Source of the DNA: a bacterium EF100-94H03 bin56
GTDB taxonomy: Bacteria > Pseudomonadota > Alphaproteobacteria > SP197
NCBI GenBank assembly: GCA_002238685.1
Contig: MPMV01000014.1
Coordinates: 19,124 to 83,123 of the forward strand
Direction of reading: 5' to 3'
DNA: 64,000 nucleotides
Shown piece after piece: positions 16,837-26,806 of the stretch. The notes beneath the pieces were generated by a model, which did not search any database, had not been told where the DNA came from, and was given only the letters and a program-made list of their open reading frames with translations. How positions within the stretch are numbered: the first letter of the stretch is position 1; each line of letters opens with the position of its first letter. The position numbers were made by a program, and so were the translations under genes.

Positions 16837-18177
16837 ATGAGAACGTGGATCAGGTCGCCGCTGGCAATTCTCGCCGATGACTGCGAGGGCGGTGTCGTCG
16901 TCGAGGATGAGAGGATCGTCGAGTGCCTGTCACGGGGCAGCGCTCCGTCGTGTGCATGTGACGGTATCTTCGATGCCTCCCGGCACGTGGTCCTGCCGGG
17001 ACTGGTCAATGCCCATCACCACTTCTACCAGACGCTGACGCGAGCTCTCGCCCTCGATCGCGGCCTCTTCGACTGGCTGCAGGCGCTCTATCCCGTCTGG
17101 ACGCACCTTGATCCCCACCACCTCGACTGTGCGGCCCGCCTGGCGCTGGCGGAACTGCTGCTGTCGGGAACCACGACGGCGGCAGACCATCACTACGTCT
17201 TTCCCGCCGGCCTCGCGCAAGCGATCGACATCGAGGCCGGCGCGGCGCGGTCCCTGGGAGTGCGGGTGACCCTGACGCGGGGATCGATGAATCTCGCCGA
17301 GGAGGATGGAGGCTTGCCGCCGCGGAGCATTGTCGAGGACCGCGACGCCATTCTCGCAGACAGCGAACGGGTGATCGACACCCTGCACGACGCGACCGAG
17401 GGAGCCCTCGTGCAGATTGCGCTGGCGCCCTGTTCCCCCTTTTCCGTCACCCCCGACATCATGCGCGAGACGGCGGATCTGGCGGAAGAGAAGGGGGTCC
17501 GTCTCCACACCCATCTCGGTGAAACCCTGGACGAGAACCGTTTCTGTGAACAGACCTTCGGGTGCCGTCCGCTCGACCATGTCGAGAGCCTGGGTTGGTT
17601 GACCGGACGGGCGTGGTTTGCCCACGGAATCCACTTCACCGATGACGAGATCTCAAGGGTGGGCAGGGCCGGTGCCGGCATCGCTCACTGCCCGGGATCC
17701 AACATGATCCTGGGATCGGGGCTGTGCCGCGCGCCTGAACTCGAGGAGGCCGGATCTCCCGTGGGCATCGGTGTCGATGGTTCGGCTTCCCAGGATGCGT
17801 CGAACATGATCCAGGAAGTGCGCCTGGCGCTTCAGGTTGAACGCCTGCGCTATGGAGCCTCCAGGGTCAGCCACAAGGATGTGCTGCGCTGGGCAACGCA
17901 AGGCTCCGCCGCATGCCTGGGACGCGACGACATTGGCCGGATTGAAAAGGGACGCCAGGCCGATCTGGCCCTCTTCACGCTGGATGAACCGCGGTTCTCC
18001 GGGGCCCACGATCCGCTGGCTGCACTGGTGCTGTGCGGCGCCCACCGGGCCGACCGGGTCATGGTGGCGGGCCGGTGGCGGGTCATCGACGGCGCCGTCG
18101 TCGGCCTCGATCTCGAACGTCTGATGGCGCAACACGACGAGGCGGCCCGCTCACTGCTGCGCGCGGCCGACGTCTGA
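16837..18177 (+). CDS. 8-oxoguanine deaminase-like amidohydrolase
   Basis: Zinc amidohydrolase of 446 residues in the TrzA/AtzB/8-oxoguanine deaminase group, which hydrolytically deaminates N-heterocycles. Metal and catalytic motifs: VNAHHHFYQTLTRA, the His of LHTHLGETLDE, FAHGIHF, and GVDGSASQDASNM; family stretches DWLQALYPVWTHL and GSNMILGSG fit 8-oxoguanine/isocytosine deaminases. The ATG at 16837 is used by alignment; the frame upstream from 16762 lacks homology. 208 bases separate it from the enolase-superfamily gene. It probably serves purine salvage or heterocycle degradation. Confidence 0.88.
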   Translation: MRTWIRSPLAILADDCEGGVVVEDERIVECLSRGSAPSCACDGIFDASRHVVLPGLVNAHHHFYQTLTRALALDRGLFDWLQALYPVWTHLDPHHLDCAARLALAELLLSGTTTAADHHYVFPAGLAQAIDIEAGAARSLGVRVTLTRGSMNLAEEDGGLPPRSIVEDRDAILADSERVIDTLHDATEGALVQIALAPCSPFSVTPDIMRETADLAEEKGVRLHTHLGETLDENRFCEQTFGCRPLDHVESLGWLTGRAWFAHGIHFTDDEISRVGRAGAGIAHCPGSNMILGSGLCRAPELEEAGSPVGIGVDGSASQDASNMIQEVRLALQVERLRYGASRVSHKDVLRWATQGSAACLGRDDIGRIEKGRQADLALFTLDEPRFSGAHDPLAALVLCGAHRADRVMVAGRWRVIDGAVVGLDLERLMAQHDEAARSLLRAADV

Positions 18178-18184
18178 GGCCGTC

Positions 18185-19057
18185 TCAGTTTCGGTTGGCG
18201 GCCCTGCCTCCGGTCCACCGGCGGTCCTTTTCCGCCACGCCGGAAAAGTAGGCGCCGGCGCGTTCTCCGGTCACCTTGCGCCACAGGGCGACCGCTTCCG
18301 GCGAGGCGTCCGTGCGGGGCCTTGGAACCGGTGTGTAGTGACCGTAGGCATCTTCTCCGCAAACGAGCTGAGCATGGTCGCGTTCGATGACCACCGGCCG
18401 CATCGCCGGAGTGGCGAAACGCACCACCAGGCCGACGCGCCGGTGCGGCGAACGATTGGGGTCGGATGCGTGCATGGTGAGACCGTGGTGAACGGACATT
18501 TCGCCAGCCTTGAGTTCACCGACTCTCGCCCGGCTCTCGTCAATCTCCCACTTCACGTTCTGGCCCCGGGTCAGGAGGTTGTCGGTTTCGAAGGTGTCTT
18601 CGTGGGCGACGAGACCGGCCCGGTGTGATCCGGGAAGAAAGCGCATGCATCCCATGGCGCCCGTGGCGTCGGTCAGGGCGACCCACGCCGTGACGGCATC
18701 GTGGGAATCGACCCCCCAGTAGCGAAGATCCTGGTGCCAGCTGACATATCCTTGCGAGTGGGCCTCCTTGATGAAGACATCGCTGTCCCAGACGATGAGA
18801 TCGTCACCGAGCAGTTGGCGCACCACGTCGAGAACACGCGGATGACGCACCATGTCGTCAACGCAGCGCATGACGAGGTGGCTTCCCGTGCGGAACATCT
18901 CGGCCACCGGCAAATCGGCGGCATGGGTCCGCGCGAACGCATCGACCCTCTCGAGGACGGCGGCGGCGGCATCCGCCTCGAGAACCCTCGCACCGGCGAT
19001 GAAGCCGTCACGCCGGAACGTGTCGGCAAGCGCCGAACCCCCGGTGTCAACCATCAC
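18185..19057 (-). CDS. phytanoyl-CoA dioxygenase (PhyH) family protein
   Basis: Non-haem Fe(II)/2-oxoglutarate oxygenase of 290 residues. The facial triad is visible as HxD in WHQDLRYWG and the distal His in SVHHGLTMHASDPN, with the 2-oxoglutarate-binding Arg probably in SPHRRVGLVVRF. Bacterial relatives hydroxylate small amino-acid-like or osmolyte molecules. The gene starts 3 bases after the Dpp binding-protein stop, so they form one transcript, suggesting that the imported solute or its product is hydroxylated. Confidence 0.87.
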   Translation of the reverse strand: MMVDTGGSALADTFRRDGFIAGARVLEADAAAAVLERVDAFARTHAADLPVAEMFRTGSHLVMRCVDDMVRHPRVLDVVRQLLGDDLIVWDSDVFIKEAHSQGYVSWHQDLRYWGVDSHDAVTAWVALTDATGAMGCMRFLPGSHRAGLVAHEDTFETDNLLTRGQNVKWEIDESRARVGELKAGEMSVHHGLTMHASDPNRSPHRRVGLVVRFATPAMRPVVIERDHAQLVCGEDAYGHYTPVPRPRTDASPEAVALWRKVTGERAGAYFSGVAEKDRRWTGGRAANRN

Positions 19058-19060
19058 GCG

Positions 19061-20605
19061 TCACGGCTGGCGCGTCATCTCGTACCAGAACACGATCGCC
19101 GAATAGGGCGGCACGGGTACCAGGCCCTCGATGTCGCTGCCGTGGGCGATGATGAGCGGCGCATCCATGGCGAAGATCGATACCGCTTCCTCGTGCAGGA
19201 TGCGCTGCGCTTCCACCCACGTCGCGTCGGCGGCGCCGGCGTCCGTGGCTTCCTGCCCCCAGGCCTCGAACACGAGGCTGTCGAATGCGGGATTGTTGTA
19301 GCCAATGGCCGGGAACCAGCCGTAGGGCGAACTGGTGAAGATGATGAGCCAGGCGTAGGGCGAGGGCACGTCACCGGAAGCGGCGACCACGAAGACGTCG
19401 TAGTCCTCGTTGTCGGGGTTGAAGGCACTGTCCCAGAAGGCGCCACCGGACAGCTGGCGAATGTTGAGTGTCACCCCGACTTCGGCCAGGGCCGACTGCC
19501 ACAGGCGTACCGCCTCCGCCACTTCCTTGGAACCGGCCGAGACCGCGAGATCAAGCTCGAACCCGTCACCGAAACCGGCTTCGGCGAGCATGGCACCGGC
19601 GGCATCGAGATCCTGTTTCCAGGAGGGGAAGTCGTCCGGGGGTGTCCACAACGCTGTCGGTCCGGAGCCGGCGCTGACCCGGCCGTGACCGAGAAACACC
19701 CCTTCATGGACATCACCATAGGGAAAGGTCATCGCCAGAGCCCGGCGCACCGACCGGTCGTCAAGCGGCGGATTGCTGTGATCGAAGGCGAAGATGAGCT
19801 GCGCCAGCGGCAGATAGGGCAGGACCACGAGATCGTCCACACTCTCGAGACTGGCTATCGAATCGAAGGGAAGATGGGTTGTCAGGTCGACCTCGCCGGA
19901 ACGAATGAGCTGATCGCGCACAGTCGGGTCCTCGACGATGAGGTAGACAATCTTGGTGAACTGGCCCTCTTCCCAGCCTCCCCAGTAGCCGGGATAGCGA
20001 TCGAGAACGGCACGGGTTCCGGGTTCGAAGCCGGCAACGACGTAGGGACCCGTACCGGCATCGTTTCCTTCGGCCCACCACTCGGGAGGCTGGTCCACCG
20101 CCTCGGCCTTGTAGATGAACATGCCGTACTGCGCCGACACGATGAGCGGCACGTTGCGCGGTTCGCTGGCGATGAAGCGCACCGTCATGTCGTCGACCAC
20201 CTCGATCGATTCGATGCCGATGAAGTCGTAGGCGACCATGCCGACCGCGATGTTGCGATCGAGCGATGCCTTGACGTCAGCGGCCGTGAAGGGCGATCCG
20301 TCGTGGAATGTGACGCCCTCGCGCAGTGTGAACGTCCACTCGGTACCCTCGGCATTGGAGTCCCAGGACGTGGCAAGCACCCCGACGATGCCTTCGTCCT
20401 CGGTCCAGCGGGTGAGGGTCTCATACACGTTGAAGCCGAGCGTCGTGTCCCAGCTCAGCATATAGGGAGGATCGAGCGAGGGCAGTTCACCGGGAATGGC
20501 CTGGAAGGCGATATTCTCGGTGATGTCCTGTGCCTCGAGTGGCCCCATGCCGACCGACAGTGCGGTGACGGCGGCGATGACCGGTCCGCGGACATACCTG
20601 TTCAT
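19061..20605 (-). CDS. peptide/nickel-type ABC transporter substrate-binding protein
   Basis: Family 5 solute-binding protein of 514 residues with a Sec signal (RGPVIAAVTALSVGMGPLEA). Family blocks are PSLDPPYMLSWDT, WTFTLREGVTFHDGSPFTA, ADVKASLDRN, GTGPYVVAGFEPG and the C-terminal EEAVSIFAMDAP. The start at 20605 is chosen at the signal peptide. It is divergent from the permease gene at 20805, so a shared 200-bp control region (20606-20804) separates binding protein from permeases. The ligand may be a short peptide or another polar molecule. Confidence 0.92.
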   Translation of the reverse strand: MNRYVRGPVIAAVTALSVGMGPLEAQDITENIAFQAIPGELPSLDPPYMLSWDTTLGFNVYETLTRWTEDEGIVGVLATSWDSNAEGTEWTFTLREGVTFHDGSPFTAADVKASLDRNIAVGMVAYDFIGIESIEVVDDMTVRFIASEPRNVPLIVSAQYGMFIYKAEAVDQPPEWWAEGNDAGTGPYVVAGFEPGTRAVLDRYPGYWGGWEEGQFTKIVYLIVEDPTVRDQLIRSGEVDLTTHLPFDSIASLESVDDLVVLPYLPLAQLIFAFDHSNPPLDDRSVRRALAMTFPYGDVHEGVFLGHGRVSAGSGPTALWTPPDDFPSWKQDLDAAGAMLAEAGFGDGFELDLAVSAGSKEVAEAVRLWQSALAEVGVTLNIRQLSGGAFWDSAFNPDNEDYDVFVVAASGDVPSPYAWLIIFTSSPYGWFPAIGYNNPAFDSLVFEAWGQEATDAGAADATWVEAQRILHEEAVSIFAMDAPLIIAHGSDIEGLVPVPPYSAIVFWYEMTRQP

Positions 20606-20804
20606 GATCGTGATCCTCCCCATGGCATCGACAGATTCAGGTATCTGAAGTGTGCACCTTGTCGATGGTTGCCTCAACCATGTCTGCCAACACGTGATTT
20701 CGCGTCTCGCCTGCGCCGGGAATTTGGTGGTCAAACGCAGTCCGCGACCGCACAATCGCGAATGTCATGTCGGGCGTTTGCACGTTCATTGAAAAGGTGC
20801 GGCC

Positions 20805-21842
20805 ATGAGCGGGATCCGCTACCTCCTGCGGCGGTTGGTTCTGGCCCTCCTCGTGATGCTGGGGGCGCTGACGGTGACCTTCGCCATTTCCCATGTCATT
20901 CCCGGCGATCCCGCACGCCTCTATCTGGGCGCCCGTGCCAGTGAGGAAGCGATTGTCGCCGTGCGCGCCGACCTTGGTCTCGACGATCCCCTGCCCGTGC
21001 AGTTCGTGCGCTTCGTTTCCAACGCCGTCCAGGGAGAATTCGGCTACTCCTATCGCACCAAGCGGCCGATCATCGAGGATCTGGCCGAGCGCCTGCCTGC
21101 CACCATGGAACTCGTGGTGCTTGCCACCATCCTGGCTCTCGCTGTCGGCGTTCCCGCCGGTGTCCTTGCGGCTGCGCGCTTCGCCAGCGGCTTTGACCGC
21201 GTGATGCGGGTGGTGTCCATTCTCGGCGTGTCGATGCCCGCCTTCTGGCTTGCCCTGCTGCTTCAACTTTTCTTCTTCCTGTGGCTCGACCTGCTGCCGC
21301 TCGGCGGACGTCTGAGCCAGACCACCAGCTTCCTGCATCCGGTAACGACGCTGACGGGCTTCCATCTCGTCGATGCCGCACTCACCGGGAACTGGGTGGC
21401 GTGGCGGGACGCGGTGGCCCACGCGATCCTGCCGGTGGTGGTGCTGGCGACCTTTCCGGTCAGCCTCACGCTGCGCATGACCCGGGCATCGATGCTCGAC
21501 GTGCTCGCGGAAACCCACATCACCGCCGCCCGTGCGGCGGGATTGCACGAACGCGAGATCCTGTTCCGCCTGGCGTTGAAGAACGCCATTGTGCCCACGC
21601 TGACGGTTCTGGGACTGGTGTTCGCCTTCTCGATCACCGGTGCCGTCCTCATCGAGAGCATCTTCAAGTGGCCGGGCCTGGGCAGCTACATGCTCGATGC
21701 CATTCTCAACGACGACATTCCGGTGCTGTTTGCCGTCACCCTGGTCGTGACCGTGATCTACATTGTCATCAATCTCCTCGTGGACCTGTTGCAGGCGGGG
21801 CTTGATCCGCGAATTCGGCTCGGTGAGAGCAGTGTCGGCTGA
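20805..21842 (+). CDS. dppB: DppB-type ABC transporter permease
   Basis: Inner-membrane permease of 345 residues, first subunit of a peptide/opine/nickel importer. Start MSGIRYLLRRLVLALLVMLG and FAISHVIPGDPARLYLG are DppB hallmarks; six hydrophobic segments follow, and the EAA loop lies in THITAARAAGLHEREILFR. It opens a tightly overlapping BCDF array: dppC starts inside its last codons. The gene symbol is by family only, since substrate is not established. Confidence 0.92.
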   Translation: MSGIRYLLRRLVLALLVMLGALTVTFAISHVIPGDPARLYLGARASEEAIVAVRADLGLDDPLPVQFVRFVSNAVQGEFGYSYRTKRPIIEDLAERLPATMELVVLATILALAVGVPAGVLAAARFASGFDRVMRVVSILGVSMPAFWLALLLQLFFFLWLDLLPLGGRLSQTTSFLHPVTTLTGFHLVDAALTGNWVAWRDAVAHAILPVVVLATFPVSLTLRMTRASMLDVLAETHITAARAAGLHEREILFRLALKNAIVPTLTVLGLVFAFSITGAVLIESIFKWPGLGSYMLDAILNDDIPVLFAVTLVVTVIYIVINLLVDLLQAGLDPRIRLGESSVG

Positions 21843-22752
21843 AAGGCCGGCTTCCGGGGCCGCAAGGACATTGCTGGCGGCACTCGTCAACCCGCCGGCG
21901 GGATCAGCGCGCCGGCATGTCCTCGGCGACCGCCTGGCTGCGGGCGCCCTGGTGGCCCTTGCGGTCATTGTCATGCTGGCCGTTGCGGCACCCCTCGTCA
22001 CACCCCATGCCGACCAGGGACGCGGCGCGACGAGCATCGAGGACAAGCTCCTGGCGCCTTCACTCGCTCACCCATTCGGCACCGACGCCCTGGGCCGCGA
22101 CGTGCTGGCCCGTGTCCTCTTCGGGGCGCGTACGGCACTCGCCTCGGGTCTTGCCATCGTCCTGATCGGGGTGGTGGCGGGGACGCTGCTCGGGGCCACG
22201 GCTGGCTATGTCGGAGGCTGGCTCGACGAGGCGATCATGCGCGTCACCGACGTGTTTCTCGCCTTTCCGCCCCTGCTGCTGGCCATGACCGTCGCCGTGG
22301 TCCTGCAGCCCAGTCTGGAGAATGCGATCCTGGCCATCGCGATCACCTGGTGGCCGTGGTACGCGCGTATCGCGCGCGGGCAGGCGATTTCGCTGCGCGA
22401 ACGGCACTATGTCAGGGCGGCGCGTGGCATCGGTGTCAGTCACCCGATGGTAGTCCTTCGCCATGTCCTGCCCAATGTCATGACTCCGGTATGGGTTCAG
22501 GCGACGCTGGATCTCGGCGCTGCCATCCTGACCGTGAGCGCGCTGGGCTTCGTCGGACTGGGTGTGCCGCAGCCGACAGCTGACTGGGGGGCGATGATCT
22601 CGGAGGGGCGGATCTACGTGCAGACCGGCCACTGGTGGGTGCCGACCTTTCCCGGCCTGGCGCTCTTCGTGACCATCATGGCGTTCAATCTCGCCGGTGA
22701 TGCAGTGCACATGGCGACCAGCCCGCGCGGCCGTGCCATGCAGGACGCATGA
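21823..22752 (+). CDS. dppC: DppC-type ABC transporter permease
   Basis: Second permease, about 309 residues when started at the GTG at 21823; a GTG at 21832 is equally plausible, both overlapping dppB. It carries the DppC hallmark HPFGTDALGRDVLARVLFG after the first membrane segment, the EAA loop HYVRAARGIGVSHPMVVLRH and LGFVGLGVPQPTADWGAMI. The 3' end overlaps dppD by 4 bases. It forms the membrane channel with DppB. Confidence 0.9.
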   Translation: MRAVSAERPASGAARTLLAALVNPPAGSARRHVLGDRLAAGALVALAVIVMLAVAAPLVTPHADQGRGATSIEDKLLAPSLAHPFGTDALGRDVLARVLFGARTALASGLAIVLIGVVAGTLLGATAGYVGGWLDEAIMRVTDVFLAFPPLLLAMTVAVVLQPSLENAILAIAITWWPWYARIARGQAISLRERHYVRAARGIGVSHPMVVLRHVLPNVMTPVWVQATLDLGAAILTVSALGFVGLGVPQPTADWGAMISEGRIYVQTGHWWVPTFPGLALFVTIMAFNLAGDAVHMATSPRGRAMQDA

Positions 22753-23720
22753 ACACGCCGCTCCTCGCCGTCAGCGGCCTCAGGGTCGGCTTTCCCGCGC
22801 CCGGGGGGCGCCGCCTGGTGTTGCGCGGAATCGATTTCGAGGTCGAGGAGGGCACGGCCTATGGCATCGTCGGCGAGTCGGGATGCGGCAAGTCGATGAC
22901 GGCCCACGCCATTCTTGGCCTGGTGCCACCGCCAGGGTCGATAGCCGGCGGCACAATCGCCTACCGCGGTCAGGACCTGGTATCCGGAGACCCCAGTGCC
23001 TGGGCCGGACTGCGTGGCCGGCATATCGCCATGGTCCATCAGGATCCAGGCGCCGCTCTCAACCCCCTGTTCACGATCGGCAGCCAGATCAAGGCGATCA
23101 TGCGACGCCACGGAAGGGCCCGATCCAGGGAGGCACGGCAGCGTGCGGTGTCCCTGCTTGGCGAGCTCGAACTGGCCGATCCCGCCGCCCTGCTCGATCG
23201 CTATCCCCACGAACTCTCCGGCGGCATGCAGCAGCGGGTCCTTCTCGCCATGGCCCTTGCCGGCGATCCTGACCTGGTGATCGCCGACGAGGCGACGACG
23301 GCGCTGGATGTCACCATCCAGGCCCAGGTTCTCGCCCTGCTCGACCGGTTGCGCAAGAAGCGCGGCCTGACATTGGTCATCATCACACATGATCTCGGTG
23401 TGGTGGCCCAGACCTGCGACCGGGTGGCGGTGCTGTATCTCGGACGGATAGTCGAGGAAGGCGACCCCGAGGATATCTTCCTCGAGCCGCATCACCCCTA
23501 CACGAGGGGACTCCTGAAGGCACGGCCGGGCGAACAGACGCAACGCACGCCGCTTGCCGTCATTCCGGGCTCGGTGCCCGCTGATGCCGCGAACATAACG
23601 GGATGCGCCTTCCGCGAGCGATGCGCCTTCGCCATGGACTCGTGTCGTCTCGAGGACCCTGCGGAGCGGCGGCTCTCGGATCGTCATCGCAGTGCCTGCC
23701 ATCTCGAGGGCGGGCGATGA
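22749..23720 (+). CDS. dppD: DppD-type ABC transporter ATP-binding protein
   Basis: ATPase of 323 residues. Walker [13 protein letters not shown]-loop [12 protein letters not shown], signature [16 protein letters not shown], Walker [14 protein letters not shown] and switch His IITHDLGVV. The C-terminal oligopeptide-transporter extension has the cysteine cluster [15 protein letters not shown], which in related ATPases binds an iron-sulfur cluster. It overlaps dppC and dppF by 4 bases each. Confidence 0.93.
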   Translation: MNTPLLAVSGLRVGFPAPGGRRLVLRGIDFEVEEGTAYGIVGESGCGKSMTAHAILGLVPPPGSIAGGTIAYRGQDLVSGDPSAWAGLRGRHIAMVHQDPGAALNPLFTIGSQIKAIMRRHGRARSREARQRAVSLLGELELADPAALLDRYPHELSGGMQQRVLLAMALAGDPDLVIADEATTALDVTIQAQVLALLDRLRKKRGLTLVIITHDLGVVAQTCDRVAVLYLGRIVEEGDPEDIFLEPHHPYTRGLLKARPGEQTQRTPLAVIPGSVPADAANITGCAFRERCAFAMDSCRLEDPAERRLSDRHRSACHLEGGR

Positions 23721-24697
23721 CGATGGAACACGACATCCTGCTCGACGTCATGAACCTCGCGGTCGACTATCCAACAGGAACAGGCATCTTCGGCAGGCGA
23801 CGCGGACATGTGCGGGTTCTCGAGGACATCAGCCTGCGGCTTCGGCGTGGCGAAACCCTGGGCGTCGTCGGCGAATCGGGGTGCGGCAAGTCAACCCTTG
23901 CCATGGCGCTGGCGGGGTTCGTGATCGCCAGCCACGGTGACATCCTGTTTGACGGACGTGACGTGCTCCGGCTTGACGCCGCCGGTGTCAGGGCATGGCG
24001 CCGGGACATGCAGCTCGTGTTCCAGAATCCCCTGGCCTCTCTCAATCCGCGCATGACCGTTCACACCATCGTCAGCGAACCTCTCGTGACACACACCAGG
24101 CTCGGCCGCGGCGAGCGCCGCAGACGGGTCGAGGCCCTGCTTGGCGAAACCGGTCTCGATCCGTCATTCCTCGCCCGCTATCCCCATGAACTCAGCGGTG
24201 GCCAGGCCCAGCGGGTCGTGCTGGCACGCGCCCTTGCCCTCAACCCGCGGCTGCTGGTGCTTGATGAACCGACATCCGCTCTCGACGTCTCCGTTCAGGC
24301 GCAGATTCTCAATCTCCTCATGCGCCTGCAGGCGCAGCACAACCTGACCTACATGCTGATTTCCCACAGTCTCGGCGTTGTCGAGCATGTCAGCGACCGC
24401 ATCGCCGTTCTCTATCTTGGCGAAATCGTCGAGGAAGGGCCGCGAGACGAGATCTTCAGGCAACCACGCCATCCCTACACCCAGGCGCTGATGGCGGCGA
24501 CACCTGTTGTCGATCCCTCGAAGCGGCAGGTTCATCGGCCGCTGTCGGGGATGATCCCCGGTCCCGCGTCGCGGCCCCGCGGTTGCCGGTTCCACACCCG
24601 GTGTCCCCGTGCCTGGTCCTTGTGTCATGACACGAGGCCCCGCCCGCAGCGTGTCGGCGACGGTCATGTGGCAGCGTGCCACCTTCTGACGCCATGA
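23717..24697 (+). CDS. dppF: DppF-type ABC transporter ATP-binding protein
   Basis: Second ATPase of the importer, 326 residues. Walker [18 protein letters not shown]-loop VFQNPLASLNPRMTV, signature LSGGQAQRVVLARALA, Walker B LVLDEPTSALDVS and switch His LISHSLGVV. The C-terminal cysteine motif is RGCRFHTRCPRAWSLC. The ATG at 23717 overlaps the dppD stop (ATGA); a longer upstream frame lies inside dppD. Ends the dpp array; an amidase-like gene follows 72 bases later. Confidence 0.93.
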   Translation: MTMEHDILLDVMNLAVDYPTGTGIFGRRRGHVRVLEDISLRLRRGETLGVVGESGCGKSTLAMALAGFVIASHGDILFDGRDVLRLDAAGVRAWRRDMQLVFQNPLASLNPRMTVHTIVSEPLVTHTRLGRGERRRRVEALLGETGLDPSFLARYPHELSGGQAQRVVLARALALNPRLLVLDEPTSALDVSVQAQILNLLMRLQAQHNLTYMLISHSLGVVEHVSDRIAVLYLGEIVEEGPRDEIFRQPRHPYTQALMAATPVVDPSKRQVHRPLSGMIPGPASRPRGCRFHTRCPRAWSLCHDTRPRPQRVGDGHVAACHLLTP

Positions 24698-24769
24698 AAC
24701 CGCCTCAGGCTGTCGCATTGCGGGTGGTCTTCCGGATAGACTCGATCATGCCGGAGTGAGGAGAGACAC

Positions 24770-26380
24770 ATGAGCGGACGCGAAGGCCAACGCAAGGCGC
24801 CCTATGCCTGGTCGATGCCGGACTGGCCGTCCCCGGGACAGTCCACAGATGACGATGCCCTCGAAGTATGGGGCTACACGGATCGCATGTCCTACGAGGC
24901 GGGTGACGTGATCAGGCTCCACGTCAGCGCGACACGTGCCTTCTGGTCGCTGACGATCTACCGCGATGGGGCATCGCCGCAGCGTGTCCTGCAGCGCCAG
25001 GACCTGCCCGGCCTGCGCCACGCCGTTCCCGACGACGCCTATGCCTCGGGCTGCGATTGGCCCGTGGCTCTCACCATCCCTGTCGATGAGAACTGGCCGA
25101 CGGGTCTCTACATTGTTGTCCTCGGCATTGGCGACGGTTCGGACCACTTCGAGTCCGATGCCTTCTTTGTCGTGCGCAGCCCGGCCCGGAAACGGCGGAA
25201 GATCGGCTTCATGCTGACGACGAGCACCCTGATTGCCTACAATGACTGGGGAGGCGCCAATCACTATCGCGGCCTTGGGAACGACCCGCGTGACGACATC
25301 GCTTCGCCGGTGTTGTCGACACAGCGTCCCGTGGGCCGCGGCTTTCTGCGAAAGCCGGCCGAAGCGCCGCGCGAATCCCATGCCTTCTCGCCGCCGATCG
25401 GCTGGCAGCCCCGCTATCCCTCCTACGAATGGGCGCGTCTCTACGACATGAGCAGGCATCATGCCGATGCCTTCTGGGCGACCTACGAGAGACTGTTTGC
25501 CGTGTGGGCCGAGAACCGGGGCTATGAACTCGATTATCTGACACAGCACGACCTTCACTTCGACGAGAGCAGCCTCGAGGGCTTTGATGCGCTGGTGATC
25601 ATCGGACACGATGAGTACTGGACCTGGGAGATGCGCGACCGGGTCGACGACTTCGTTGATCGCGGTGGCGGCCTTGCCCGTTTCGCCGGGAACTTCTATT
25701 GGCAGGTGCGGCTGTCCGATGACGGGACCACGCAGTACTGCTACCGGGTTCCCGATGCCGATCCCGCCACGTCCACCACGCCGCACCTTGCGACCACCGC
25801 ATGGGATTGCACCCTGATCGGACGTCCGGCGGCGACGACGATGGGACTGACGGGCATGTCCGGAACCTACAACCGATACGGAGTGGCGGCGCCCCGCTCT
25901 TCGGGAGGCTATACCGTTTACCGGCCGCGGCACTGGGCCTTCGCCGGGACCGATCTCTACTATGGCGATCTCCTGGGCGGTACGCCTGTCAATCTCGCGA
26001 CTTTCGAACTCGATGCGGTGGAATACACCTTCCGCCGCGGGCTGCCGTTCCCGACTTTCGAGGATGGCGCCCCGGAATCCCTGGAAATCCTCGCCCTGGC
26101 GCCCGCGGTACGCGGCGAGGAGGACCGTTTCGGCGGCACTGTCCCGCTCAATGGTCCGTTGCACGAGGCCGAGCAGATCATGGAGGCGCTGGGCGACCTG
26201 CTGCCGGCTCACTGCCGCGAGAACGAGGGACGCGGCGCCGGCATGATCGCCACCTTCACCCGCGGCAGGGGAGAGGTGTTCAACGGCGGCTCGACGGAAT
26301 GGCCGCGGGCGCTGGAACTGCGCGATCCCTTTGTCGAGCGCATAGTCGCCAACGTTCTCGGCCGGTTCACCGCGTCGTGA
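24770..26380 (+). CDS. N,N-dimethylformamidase large-subunit-like protein
   Basis: Protein of 536 residues that resembles the large (beta) subunit family of N,N-dimethylformamidase: an N-terminal beta-sandwich (ALEVWGYTDRMSYEAGDVIR) followed by the characteristic C-terminal domain (GFMLTTSTLIAYNDWGGANH, LVIIGHDEYWTWEMRDRVDD, FNGGSTEWPRAL). Characterised enzymes use a mononuclear iron to split formamides into amine plus formate and need a small subunit; none is seen next to this gene. Start follows GAGGAGAG. It lies 72 bases after dppF on the same strand, so its substrate may be what the importer brings in. Broader amide hydrolase activity is possible. Confidence 0.8.
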   Translation: MSGREGQRKAPYAWSMPDWPSPGQSTDDDALEVWGYTDRMSYEAGDVIRLHVSATRAFWSLTIYRDGASPQRVLQRQDLPGLRHAVPDDAYASGCDWPVALTIPVDENWPTGLYIVVLGIGDGSDHFESDAFFVVRSPARKRRKIGFMLTTSTLIAYNDWGGANHYRGLGNDPRDDIASPVLSTQRPVGRGFLRKPAEAPRESHAFSPPIGWQPRYPSYEWARLYDMSRHHADAFWATYERLFAVWAENRGYELDYLTQHDLHFDESSLEGFDALVIIGHDEYWTWEMRDRVDDFVDRGGGLARFAGNFYWQVRLSDDGTTQYCYRVPDADPATSTTPHLATTAWDCTLIGRPAATTMGLTGMSGTYNRYGVAAPRSSGGYTVYRPRHWAFAGTDLYYGDLLGGTPVNLATFELDAVEYTFRRGLPFPTFEDGAPESLEILALAPAVRGEEDRFGGTVPLNGPLHEAEQIMEALGDLLPAHCRENEGRGAGMIATFTRGRGEVFNGGSTEWPRALELRDPFVERIVANVLGRFTAS

Positions 26381-26806
26381 CTCCGTAGCCCGGACAGTCC
26401 CGGGATAGCAGCCTCATCGCCAACTCGCGCCATTGGCCGGCAGTCGTCACGTGGAAGGGGTGGATTGAAGTCCTTGTCCGGGGCTTCAGGAACATTGGCC
26501 GTCCAAGGTCGGGACGTGTTTCCCCGGCACGTTGGCCTTCCGGCAGGGGCGTCGGCATCCGGATCCGGCAACCCGACAGCGGGCAAGGGACGCGGATACT
26601 CTCACTCGGTCAGCGTGTTCCAAACGACATTGGCATGGAGGCCAGAGCCAGTTTGCCCAGGCGCATTCCGGAACAAGATTCAGACAGATGTTGTCTGCAC
26701 GAAGGCGATAGTGGATGATGGCGGGATAACAGAGGAGATACGCGGGGGAGACACCGCGTCACATGTCGGATCTCCCCGAACCAGAAAACGGCAAGGAGGA
26801 CAGATC
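26381..26806. other. 426-bp intergenic region upstream of livK
   Basis: No gene is supported here. The only open frame (26465 onwards) is an in-frame upstream extension of the Liv binding protein without signal-peptide character. The region should hold the liv promoter; the AAGGAGG ribosome site of livK lies at its end. Confidence 0.4.

Noticed and set aside
18701..20944. Plus-strand open frame of 747 codons opposite the PhyH and binding-protein genes
   Set aside because: Shadow of the two minus-strand genes, which show signal peptide and active-site motifs.
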